DNA of 64,000 bases from Rhynchopus euleeides (Eukaryota; Euglenozoa; Diplonemea; Diplonemida; Diplonemidae), in contig OY723238.1 of assembly GCA_963210315.1 (NCBI GenBank), forward strand, positions 1,302,001-1,366,000, given 5' to 3'. The translations under genes were made by a program, and so were the position numbers. This document shows, piece by piece, positions 10,462 through 19,832 of the stretch. The notes under the pieces are model-generated. The model had not been told where the DNA came from. It worked only from the letters and a program-made list of their open reading frames with translations, and did no database searches. Each line of letters starts with the position of its first letter. Within the stretch, counting starts at the first letter, position 1.

Positions 10462-12002
10462 TGGGGGTCTTCGCTCCGGGTCAATTTGGGTCAACTTGGG
10501 TCAATTTGGGTCACCCTGGGGTTTTTCACCTTAGGAAAATGGGGGGCTTCGCTCCGGGTCAATCTGGGTCAGCTTGGGTCAGTGACCCGGAGCGAAGCCC
10601 CCCCCCTTAGGTGACCAAAAATAGGTGAAAATTTTTGCCTATTTTCCCTTGTGTCAAACTTGGAGTCTGACCCAAAAATCGGAATCTGTGACCCATGGTT
10701 TATATGGGCAAACCTGAAAATTTCCGACTTTTTCCTCAATGTTTCCCACTTCCTGGCCATACCTTTCCCGACCCAAAATCAAACAAATGCAGCGGAAAAT
10801 GGCCAAAAATAGGCCAAAAAACCCCAATTTTTTTCCTATGGGAACGAACATGGGGGTCTTCGCTCCGGGCCAATTTGGGTCAACTTGGGTCAATTTGGGT
10901 CACCCTGGGGTTTTTCACCTTAGGAAAATGGGGGGCTTCGCTCCGGGTCAATCTGGGTCAGCTTGGGTCAGTGACCCGGAGCGAAGCCCCCCCCCTTAGG
11001 TGACCAAAAATAGGTGAAAATTTTTGCCTATTTTCCCTTGTGTCAAACTTGGAGTCTGACCCAAAAATCGGAATCTGTGACCCATGGTTTATATGGGCAA
11101 ACCTGAAAATTTCCGACTTTTTCCTCAATGTTTCCCACTTCCTGGCCATACCTTTCCCGACCCAAAATCAAACAAATGCAGCGGAAAATGGCCAAAAATA
11201 GGCCAAAAAACCCCAATTTTTTTCCTATGGGAACGAACATGGGGGTCTTCGCTCCGGGCCAATTTGGGTCAACTTGGGTCAATTTGGGTCACCCTGGGGT
11301 TTTTCACCTTAGGAAAATGGGGGGCTTCGCTCCGGGTCAATCTGGGTCAGCTTGGGTCAGTGACCCGGAGCGAAGCCCCCCCCCTTAGGTGACCAAAAAT
11401 AGGTGAAAATTTTTGCCTATTTTCCCTTGTGTCAAACTTGGAGTCTGACCCAAAAATCGGAATCTGTGACCCATGGTTTATATGGGCAAACCTGAAAATT
11501 TCCGACTTTTTCCTCAATTTTTCCCACTTCCTGGCCATACCTTTCCCGACCCAAAATCAAACAAATGCAGCGGAAAATGGCCAAAAATAGGCCAAAAAAC
11601 CCCAAATTTTTTCCTATGGGAACGAACATGGGGGTCTTCGCTCCGGGTCAATTTGGGTCAACTTGGGTCAATTTGGGTCACCCTGGGGTTTTTCACCTTA
11701 GGAAAATGGGGGGCTTCGCTCCGGGTCAATCTGGGTCAGCTTGGGTCAGTGACCCGGAGCGAAGCCCCCCCCCTTAGGTGACCAAAAATAGGTGAAAATT
11801 TTTGCCTATTTTCCCTTGTGTCAAACTTGGAGTCTGACCCAAAAATCGGAATCTGTGACCCATGGTTTATATGGGCAAACCTGAAAATTTCCGACTTTTT
11901 CCTCAATTTTTCCCACTTCCTGGCCATACCTTTCCCGACCCAAAATCAAACAAATGCAGCGGAAAATGGCCAAAAATAGGCCAAAAAACCCCAAATTTTT
12001 TT
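10462..12002. repeat. 389-bp tandem array, about 4 units
   Basis: Units begin near 10,462, 10,851, 11,240 and 11,629 and are almost identical. Each has TGGGTCAATTTGGGTCA-type subrepeats and an inverted pair GGGCTTCGCTCCGGGTCA / TGACCCGGAGCGAAGCCC. Repeated 63-102 codon ORFs are a by-product of the repeat. Confidence 0.95.
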
Positions 12003-12057
12003 CCGGGGGGCTTCGCCCCCCGGACCCCCCTTGCGTGGGGGGCTTCGCCCCCCACGC
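12003..12057. other. Two adjacent GC hairpins, GAA/TTC triloops
   Basis: 12,003-12,023 (CCGGGGGGC-TTC-GCCCCCCGG) and 12,033-12,057 (11-bp arms). The first has the same sequence as the 9,362 hairpin in the opposite orientation. They sit at the exact end of the 389-bp array. Confidence 0.85.
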
Positions 12058-12061
12058 CACA

Positions 12062-12165
12062 CGCACCTCCCGGCCGGTGGCCGGTTCGGTCGTCGTCGGC
12101 TGCGCTCAAAGGGCGTGCGGTAGCCGACGCCCTTTTGTGCTCGCCTCCTCCTCCCACACTTCAGT
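12062..12165. repeat. Dispersed repeat, inverted relative to 6,405-6,503
   Basis: Shares GGGCGTGCGGTAGCCGACGC and flanking sequence with the earlier copy in reverse complement. 12,166-12,560 beyond it holds nothing recognisable. Confidence 0.75.
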
Positions 12166-12559
12166 ATGTCGTTTCAGGTGAGTCCGTGTTCCTGCTTTGT
12201 TCTTCTGTCGACTGGGACGGGCCAGTCCTCGTGGGTTGCCGGCCGGTGTGTCCTCCCCCGGGACCCCCTCCTCCTCCCGCCACTTGCATCTGGTTCAACT
12301 TCAGTGAGAGCTGAGCGGGAGCCATACTTGCTCTCTTGGACCATTTGTCCGCAGTCCTGCATCATGAAGAGTTAGGTAATGCCCAGTCGCAGCCATCCCC
12401 CGACCCAGGTGTTCTGCCGTGGGCCAGGTCACCATCTGTAGGTCACCCCGTCACACACCAGTGGGCAGGCCCTGTCAACGATATCGATGTGACTGCTCTT
12501 GCCGCAGGGCAACGGATGTGGGCCTGCATTGCATCCTGTTGCCGCTCAGTTCTGTTCCC

Positions 12560-13480
12560 ACCGGAGCTTGTTGTTGCGCCGCAGGTCGAACAGCCTTTCG
12601 TGTGGTCGGCGCTGATCTTGTATAGAACGTAGGCAGTAGGCTGCTGTGGGTGACCTGCAGGTTACCCGTCCCTTTCGTGCAGGCAGCGCGAGAGCTGCGA
12701 TGTTTATGTGTGGGAGCACGGCAGCTGCCCCACACTCCATTCTGCTCTCTTGTCTGCTGTTTATGTTGAACAAGGTCTGGCTGCCAGTGATCTCGCTGGG
12801 GGTCGGGCAAACCATAAAAGAAGTCGGGCACAGGGTGGCCGAGCTCGCGAGAACAAAAGTGCAGCCCAACCCCGCCCCGACTTCCCGTGGTATGATGCAA
12901 ACAGGATCGAATGCACGGCCACACATTCACCCAATTCGAGAGGCACCGGATGTTCCTGCCTTTGGTCGTCCTGCTGGATCAAAAATCAGGAATCCAGCCC
13001 CCCAGCCGCCGGAGGCCACGGTAGTGAACATCCTGAAAGTCTTCGAAGGCTAGTCCCCACACCGGTTGGTGCTGTTGCACATTCCAGGCGGGGATGGTCC
13101 TTCGCTTGGGGCATGATGAGGTGCGCTTCGATGAACACCATCAAGCCCCCAGCATGCCGTTGGGTTTTCATACGCTGCGGCGCATGAAAACTCGGCCACA
13201 AGGCCGAACCCAAAAGCCCCAAAATCTGACCCGGGAGGTAGGGCCGAGGGTAGGGCCATGCCACCCCTGGCGGCCCACCCTCCCAAACAATTACAGAAAA
13301 AGGGAGGTGGGGCCGCGGCCCCCTGCCAGCCCTGGCACGGGATCACTGCTGGCGGGTAGTTCAGGCTCGTGGCCCTCCTCGTTCCGATAGCCCCTCGGAC
13401 ATCCAAATGATTCACGTGCAGCAGCCCATGCGCAGAGAACGGTGTGCCGTCTTGTACAGCAACTGTTGGACAACTGTTGA
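12560..13480 (-). pseudogene. Relic of LINE OTU tail (13,300-13,450) and zinc-finger flank (12,600-12,720)
   Basis: On the minus strand, RNEEGHEPELPA near 13,370 matches the OTU His region of the LINE (RNEEGHYEPLLIPA). Near 12,650, GTGNLQVTHS matches its GAGDLQVVVDG. The two pieces lie in different frames about 650 bp apart, so the copy is broken or contains an insertion. Orientation and order match the LINE. Confidence 0.6.
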
Positions 13481-13484
13481 AATC

Positions 13485-13625
13485 GTTTTTCACCAAAAAA
13501 AAATCACTCTGCGGGCCAAGTCGAAGATTTTTCTGGGGACTTTTGGTGTCCCCAATTTTTCAATTTTCGAAAAATAAGCTCACTTTGCTAAACTGGACCC
13601 AACTCCCCACACTCTTTTTTTCCGA
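13485..13625. repeat. Third copy of the sequence flanking the OTU relics
   Basis: Matches 5,155-5,290 and 30,375-30,510 (AACTGGACCCAACTCCCCAC and neighbours). It lies on the same side of the relic in all three copies, suggesting one dispersed composite unit. Confidence 0.8.
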
Positions 13626-13696
13626 CTTTTTCACGGGTTTTTTCCGGTTTTTTTTGGTTTTTTTTGGCGGATGGAGCGAAGACCCCCAATAGGTTG

Positions 13697-14190
13697 TTTT
13701 ATCTCCCTGAAATAATGTTCTCTCATCAAAATAGCCTAAGTCCCTGCAAGATAAGAAGATTATTTAATCCTCCACCAGCACAACGTTGAAACGTGCAGCG
13801 GATTTTTCGAACCCCATAAAGTTAGATTATTTTACAGTAAAATAATGTGCAGATTTGTTGGACTGCAGGGACCCCAGATCACGCATAGGTTTACAGTGAA
13901 GTAATTTAGATTGTTTCGACCTGCCTAAAGACATTGTTTTATTTTGGCCGACTTTTTTTTTAGGTGACTTCCCCTGTGAGGCAATAATGCCAGCTTTTCT
14001 TAACAGCTTGTAAGGAACTTGCGTGAAGGAGAGTCAACATTATTTTACCGTCAAATAATCTAACTTTATGGGGTTCGAAAAATCTACTGCACGTTTTCAA
14101 CGTTGTGCTGGTGGAGGATTAAATAATCTTCTTATCTTGCAGGGCCGCAGGCTATTTTGATGAGAGAACATTATTTTAGGGAGATAAAAA
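13697..14190. mobile_element. 494-bp foldback element with ~155-bp inverted ends
   Basis: The left arm 13,697-13,852 (TTTTATCTCCCTGAAATAAT...) pairs with 14,035-14,190 with few mismatches, around a ~180-bp unique centre. No ORF. The words ACATTATTTTAC and AGATTATT are shared in style with the 10,242 element, suggesting related non-autonomous families. Confidence 0.7.
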
Positions 14191-15075
14191 AAAATTTTCG
14201 ACATGTCGAAAATCCGGCCACCCTGGGGCAGCAGCCTGGACTGGTGGCCACCCCAACCAAAAAAAATCGGAAAAAAATCCGAAAAATATCCGAAAAATAT
14301 CGGTGTGGCACCCCAGAGGGCCCGATTTTCGGTTTAGTCGGCCGGAAAAAAAAAATTTTCGGCCAATTTTTTTTTTTTTTCGACATGTCGAAAATCCGGC
14401 CACCCTGGGGCAGCAGCCTGGACTGGTGGCCACCCCAACCGAAAAAAATCGAAAAAAAATCCGAAAAAAATCCGAAAAATATCGGTGTGGCACCCCAGAG
14501 GGCCCGATTTTCGGTTTAGTCGGCCGAAAAAAAAAAATTTTTTTTTCGGCCAAAATTTTTTTTTTCCGACATGTCGAAAATCCGGCCACCCTGGGGCAGC
14601 AGCCTGGACTGGTGGCCACCCCAACCTGACGACAGGACGCGCGCAGGCACCGGGCCCCCTCTCCTAAAAAAAAAGAAAAATATCGGTGTGGCACCCCAGA
14701 GGGCCCGATTTTCGGTTTAGTCGGCCGAAAAAAATTTTTTTTTTCGACATGTCGAAAATCCGGCCACCCTGGGGCAGCAGCCTGGACTGGTGGCCACCCC
14801 AACCGAAAAAAATCGAAAAAAAATCCGAAAAAAATCCGAAAAATATCGGTGTGGCACCCCAGAGGGCCCGATTTTCGGTTTAGTCGGCCGGAAAAAAAAA
14901 AAAAAAATTTCGGCCAAAAAAATTTTTTTTCGACATGTCGAAAATCCGGCCACCCTGGGGCAGCAGCCTGGACTGGTGGCCACCCCAACCGAAAAAAATC
15001 GAAAAAAAATCCGAAAAAAATCCGAAAAATATCGGTGTGGCACCCCAGAGGGCCCGATTTTCGGTTTAGTCAGGG
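14191..15075. repeat. ~180-bp satellite array, five units
   Basis: CGACATGTCG recurs at 14,199, 14,381, 14,567, 14,745 and 14,931 (spacing 182, 186, 178, 186). One unit has its middle replaced at 14,627-14,668 by a GACGACAGGACGCGCGCAGG segment that also appears near 16,110, 16,365 and 17,455. Long ORFs here are low-complexity artefacts. Confidence 0.95.
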
Positions 15076-16147
15076 GATAAGATAGGTCTGGTTTTCCGGT
15101 TTTCAAAACCAGGGTTTCCCGGTTCCCGGTTTTCTGAAGAAAAAAAAAAAGGTCGATCTCATTTTCGGCGTTTTTTTTGTGACTTTGGGACAGTAAAACA
15201 GTCAGAAAAAACGCCATAAAAAAATAGAAAGTGACCCCATCGTGATCCGCACAGAGCTCAAATAGTCCAAAGAAGGCAGAGAAGCGGAGAAGAAAAAATG
15301 GACCTAGCGGGTGGCCCGGTGGGTGGTGATGCCCTCGTCATGCAGGTCTCTTCTGTTTTGAAGGTGCACACATGGTGGACTCCAGCCACCATGTCTAAGA
15401 GGGAGTCTAAGACTGCAGTCTGTACTGGATACGGGAGTCTATTTTCCAGCTAATTTACGCTAAGACTCCCGCTAGTTGAGACTCATGGGAGACACACGGT
15501 GTACTCCAGCGGAGGTAGGGTAACCTCCGCTGGAGTTCACCGTGTCGTCTGCCTCTGTGCAGCGTCACTCGGTGCCATCGAATACATGGCGACAGCCCAC
15601 CAACTCGAGACAGATCTGCTTGTCTGGAGGGCTGAGACGAGAACACGAACGACTTTCAAGCAGTCTTGAAGGTCGCCAAGCCTATTGGGGGCAACTAACA
15701 GATGAGATTTGTTTGTTGCCTGTCGTCACAGCTAGGTGCCCATCTCCTCGACAACGGAATGTGTGCAGAGATCTCGTGGACCCTTTGGCCATTCTGTCGT
15801 GCACCCACTCCACCCACAACGCACACCTATCACGAGTGGTCGCTCCCCCGTCCTCCTCCACCCTGAAGGTTGAACCCTCAAGGACCAGTGATCTCCTGCT
15901 GGCCGGGCTGCGATACAGCGAAGCCTTCCTACTTACAAGCGAATCCAGACTGTAGGGAACAGATGTTCACTACCGTGGCCTCCGGCGGCTGGGGGGCTCC
16001 GCCCCCCAGACCCCCCCTGCGTAAAAACATTGCACCAGACCTTTTTTGGCCGAGAGTCCAAACTTTCAAAGCAGCTGCTGCGCCTGCCCCACCAAGCAGC
16101 CTCAGTACGACAGGACGCGCGCAGGCACCGGGCCCTCTCAGATTCTG
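15072..16147. repeat. 1.08-kb direct repeat, copy 1
   Basis: Near-identical to 16,402-17,493 (offset 1,330-1,346 with small indels). It contains a long hairpin (15,494-15,545) and ends with a triloop hairpin at 15,989-16,009 (CTGGGGGGC-TCC-GCCCCCCAG). No ORF longer than about 137 codons and none convincing. Confidence 0.9.
15494..15545. other. 23-bp stem-loop (one mismatch) in the 1.1-kb repeat
   Basis: Arms 15,494-15,516 and 15,523-15,545 (ACACGGTG...GCGGAGGT) pair except at one position, with loop AGGGTA. Conserved in the second copy at 16,838-16,889. Too GC-rich, and lacking a T-run, to call a terminator; it may fold in RNA. Confidence 0.75.
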
Positions 16148-16401
16148 GGAGGGTTTGCGCGGGTCGCGCGCGCCGAAGGCGCGCGCGAAAAATTTTCAAA
16201 ACCAGAAAAACCGGAAAACGGCGCCAGAAAAAAAGTCTATCTTATACCCTGGTTTAGTCGGCCGGAAAAAAAAAAAAAAATTTCGGCCAAAAAAAATTTT
16301 TTTCGACATGTCGAAAATCCGGCCACCCTGGGGCAGCAGCCTGGACTGGTGGCCACCCCAACCTGACGACAGGACGCGCGCAGGCACCGGGCCCCCTCTC
16401 C
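16148..16401. other. Linker between the 1.1-kb repeats: GAA hairpin and one satellite unit
   Basis: 16,164-16,188 is a perfect TCGCGCGCGCC-GAA-GGCGCGCGCGA hairpin. About 16,255-16,365 is one partial ~180-bp satellite unit. No gene. Confidence 0.75.
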
Positions 16402-17493
16402 AGGGGATAAGATAGGTCTGGTTTTCCGGTTTTCAAAACCAGGGTTTCCCGGTTCCCGGTTTTCTGGGGAAAAAAAAAGGTCGGTCTCATTTTTGGCGGT
16501 TTTTTTGTGACTTTGGGACAGTAAAACAGTCAGAAAAAACGGCATAAAAAAATAGAAAGTGACCCCATCGTGATCCGCACAGAGCTCAAATAGTCCAAAG
16601 AAGGCAGAGAAGCGGAGAAGAAAAAATGGACCTAGCGGGTGGCCCGGTGGGGCCCGGTGGGTGGTGATGCCCTCGTCATGCAGGTCTCTTCTGTTTTGAA
16701 GGTGCACACATGGTGGACTCCAGCCACCCTAGCGAGTGTCTAAGAGGGAGTCTAAGACTGCAGTCTGCACTGGAGACGAGAGTCTATTTTCCAGCTAATT
16801 TACGCTAAGACTCCCGCTAGTTGAGACTCATGGGAGACACACGGTGTACTCCAGCGGAGGTAGGGTAACCTCCGCTGGAGTTCACCGTGTCGTCTGCCTC
16901 TGTGCAGCGTCACTCGGTGCCATCGAATACATGGCGACAGCCCACCAACTCGAGACAGATCTGCTTGTCCGGAGGGCTGAGACGAGAACACGAACGACCT
17001 TCAAGCAGTCTTGAAGGTCGCCAAGCCTATTGGGGGCAACTAACAGATGAGATTTGTTTGTTGCCTGTCGTCACAGCTAGGTGCCCATCTCCTCGATAAC
17101 GGAATGTGTGCAGAGATCTCGTGGACCCTTTGGCCATTCTGTCGTGCACCCACACCACCCACAACGCACACCTGTCACGAGTGGTCGCTCCCCCGTCCTC
17201 CTCCACCCTGAAGGTTGAACCCTCAAGGACCAGTGATCTCCTGCTGGCCGGGCTGCGATACAGCGAAGCCTTCCTACTTACAAGCGAATCCAGACTGTAG
17301 GGAACAGATGATCACTACCGCGGCCTCCGGCGGCTGGGGGGCTCCGCCCCCCAGACCCCCCTGCGTAAAAAAATTGCACCAGACCGGTTTTTTGGCCGAG
17401 AGTCCAAACTTTCAAAGCAGCTGCTGCGCCTGCCCCACCAAGCAGCCTCAGTACGACAGGACGCGCGCAGGCACCGGGCCCTCTCAGATTCTG
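16402..17493. repeat. 1.09-kb direct repeat, copy 2
   Basis: Partner of 15,072-16,147. It includes the hairpin 16,838-16,889 and the triloop hairpin 17,334-17,354. Divergence is a few substitutions plus short indels such as an extra GGCCCGGTGG near 16,650. Confidence 0.9.
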
Positions 17494-17892
17494 TAGAGGA
17501 GGCATAGCAAACGGAAATCCCTAACAAACTTTTGTCTCCGAAATTATTTCGGTCAAAATCTCACGAAAAAAACGAGAAACCCACCGCACATCGAGAATGT
17601 CATTTTTCGGTGATTTCCGGGGTCTGTGGGTCCACGTGGGCACTTGACAACCTCCCCTTCACCCCACATGGGGTCCCAAACTGGGCACACAAGGGGTAGA
17701 ACGTCAAAATAGGAGGGTCTCCGACACACCATCACAAAAACGGGCAATGAAAGGCTTGGGAAGTTGGTTGAAGGGAGGGCGCTAGTGACCGCATTGAAGC
17801 GAAGCGACACACACATGCGAAACAGAAGAGGCGAAACGTTCTCACCCCAGTCAAAGCAAGCAGAAAGAGACTTGTGTGGGGAATGAGTATTT
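17494..17892. other. No feature recognised
   Basis: No ORF, repeat or structured site that I can support in these 400 bases. Confidence 0.5.
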
Positions 17893-18014
17893 ACGTCCCT
17901 CCCGGGGAGGCCCCAAGGGACCCTCGAGGGAGCGTAAAATGACCCGAGGGCGCGAAGCGCCCGAGGGGCATTTTACGCTCCCGAGAGGGTCCCGCGGGGC
18001 CCGGGAGGGACGTA
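17893..18014. other. Long hairpin: ~60-bp arms, GAA triloop
   Basis: ACGTCCCTCCCGGG at the left end pairs with CCCGGGAGGGACGT at the right. Pairing continues with few mismatches to GGGCGC-GAA-GCGCCC at 17,948-17,962. One of the longest nearly perfect palindromes in the window. No ORF. Confidence 0.85.
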
Positions 18015-18149
18015 GTTCGGTTTGTTTCCCAAGGGGACACCTTTGCGGGCCCTCCCGAGCCTCTGGAAATTGCCTGCAGTGGGTCCCTCTGCCCGGGCTT
18101 TTTGGCCACATTATGACCCCGGGAAATCGGGTCCACACCTAAAAAATCA

Positions 18150-18785
18150 CCCAAAAACGCGAAATTTTGCGCTTCCCAGGCATGTTGAGCAGAAATACTG
18201 CAATTGTCATCGCTTCTGGGTCTCCGACTGGTTTCTGCACCAGAAATACCCCAGAAACGCGAAAAAAGGGCGATTCTCGGCCAAAAATCGCCCAAAAACG
18301 GGGTTTTGGGCCCATGTTTCACCCAGAAACCCTTTGTTGGGCCTCTGTGAAAAATCGAAAATTTTGGCATTTTTTCGCGATTTTCGTATTGTCCTCGCCC
18401 AGCCATAATCCGATTTTTTGCTGAAAAATGCAGGGAAATGCAACGAATCAACGAATTAAGCCGTTTTAACCCCTTTCGTGCACTTTTTGGTCCCAGAAGG
18501 GGTTATGGTGTGTGTATAGGGGTCCTGGGCCCTTAGCGATTTCTGGCCATTTTCAGCGTGTCAGCCCCGGGGAGTGTAAAGTAGCCGCAGGGAGTGTAAA
18601 GTAACTCCCGGGGAGTGTAAAGTAGAGCCCCAGGGAGTGTAAAGTGAGCTGGAGGGAGTGTAAAGTGACCCGCGGGGAGTGTAAAGTACTTTACACTCCC
18701 CGCCCTGCACTTTACACTCCCTGCCCTACCAGACCCCGGGGAGGTAAAGTGAGCTGGAGGGAGGGTCGCAATGTGTCCCCGCGGG
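18150..18785. repeat. Dispersed block with GGGAGTGTAAAGT minisatellite; inverted relative to 47.6-48.4 kb
   Basis: 18,554-18,765 has repeated GGGAGTGTAAAGT units that reverse direction around AGTACTTTACACTCCC. The unit array plus its flanks match 47,637-47,876 inverted. The 18,150-18,530 part matches 48,180-48,400 inverted with divergence. The 47-kb copy has an extra ~300-bp GAATC-rich insert. Confidence 0.8.
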
Positions 18786-18932
18786 ATACAAAAACGGTGC
18801 TCCACTGGGACACGCGCCCCTTGCCCCACTCGGGGGTCGGGGAGGAACGTCTGTCGCGTGTGGTACAATGAAGCCACTCGACACCAGTAGGTCGCGAGGG
18901 GGGTCATGGGTCGGGCGCGGGGGGGCACAGGG

Positions 18933-18961
18933 GGGCGCGGGCGGCTCCGCCGCCCGCGCCC
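18933..18961. other. Perfect 13-bp GC hairpin, TCC triloop
   Basis: GGGCGCGGGCGGC-TCC-GCCGCCCGCGCCC, GGA on the opposite strand. Confidence 0.85.
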
Positions 18962-18994
18962 GCCATTGTAGGACCCGCCTCCGACGAGTTACCA

Positions 18995-19225
18995 AACCTA
19001 TTTCCTGGCTACCGGGACCTATTATCTGACTACCGGAACCTATTTTCTGGCCACCGGAACCTAATTCCGGTCCACCGGAACCTATTCTCTGGCTACCGGA
19101 ACCTATTTCCTGGTCACCGGAACCTATTTCCTGACTACCGGAACCTATTTTCTGGCTACCGGAACCTATTTCCTGGTCACCGGAACCTATTTCTTGGCCA
19201 CCGGAACCTATTTCCTGACTACCGG
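18995..19225. repeat. 21-bp ACCGGAACCTATTTCCTGG minisatellite (short array)
   Basis: About 11 units with variable CTGGTC/CTGACT/CTGGCT spacers. Same family as the long array 30,590-31,488. Confidence 0.9.
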
Positions 19226-19832
19226 GGGTATGGAAATTTAGTCATTCTTAGTCACTTTTAGGCGATTTACGCGCGGTTTTTCGGCTGGGGAAAAGAGAGT
19301 AAGATTTTCGAAAAAAATCGATTTTTTCGCAAAAAATCGCATTGTGTCGTAGTCGCGCGTAGTCACCCGTAGTCGCCAGGTCGAGGTTCCCAGATTCCAT
19401 ACCCCCCCGGGGTACTGAATTACCGATTTTTCGACATGTCGAAAAAAAAAATTTGGCCGAAAAAAAATTTTTTTTTTTCGGCCGACTAAACCGAAAATCG
19501 GGCCCTCTGGGGTGCCACACCGATATTTTTTTTTTGTTAAGTATCCGTCAGGTGGATCACCGGGTGGGGAGAGAACCGGTGTGAGGCACTTGGGTGCGAC
19601 CAGGTGGGCAGGGAACCTGGGGGCGGGGGGCCTCAAATCCCTCTCACTCTCGCTTCTCTCTGCTGCTCTCTAGGACAAACACACCGCGCACTGGCCGGGG
19701 TTGAGCTGCAGGTGACTCAGTGCTGGCGGGACAAAAACAGGGCCGGACCGGGGAGATCTAGCATTCACAGGGCCCTGAGGTCGGGGAGAATCAACAAATG
19801 CCCAGGCCCCGGCAAGCCGGGGCGTCGGTACT
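19226..19832. other. No gene; partial ~180-bp satellite (19,430-19,525) and LINE 3' flank
   Basis: An inverted partial satellite unit with CGACATGTCG near 19,433 and CGGCCGACTAAACCGAAAAT. From about 19,560 to 19,832 lies sequence downstream of the LINE stop codon (minus strand), probably its 3' UTR; the exact end is not visible. Confidence 0.5.

Noticed and set aside
10462..12002. Repeated 63-102-codon ORFs as a gene family
   Set aside because: Copies of one 389-bp tandem unit, no domain.
14176..14988. 270-codon minus-strand ORF in the ~180-bp satellite
   Set aside because: Phe/Lys-rich translation of A/T runs repeated per unit.
15494..15545. Bacterial-type terminator
   Set aside because: No U-tract after the stem and the sequence is eukaryotic.
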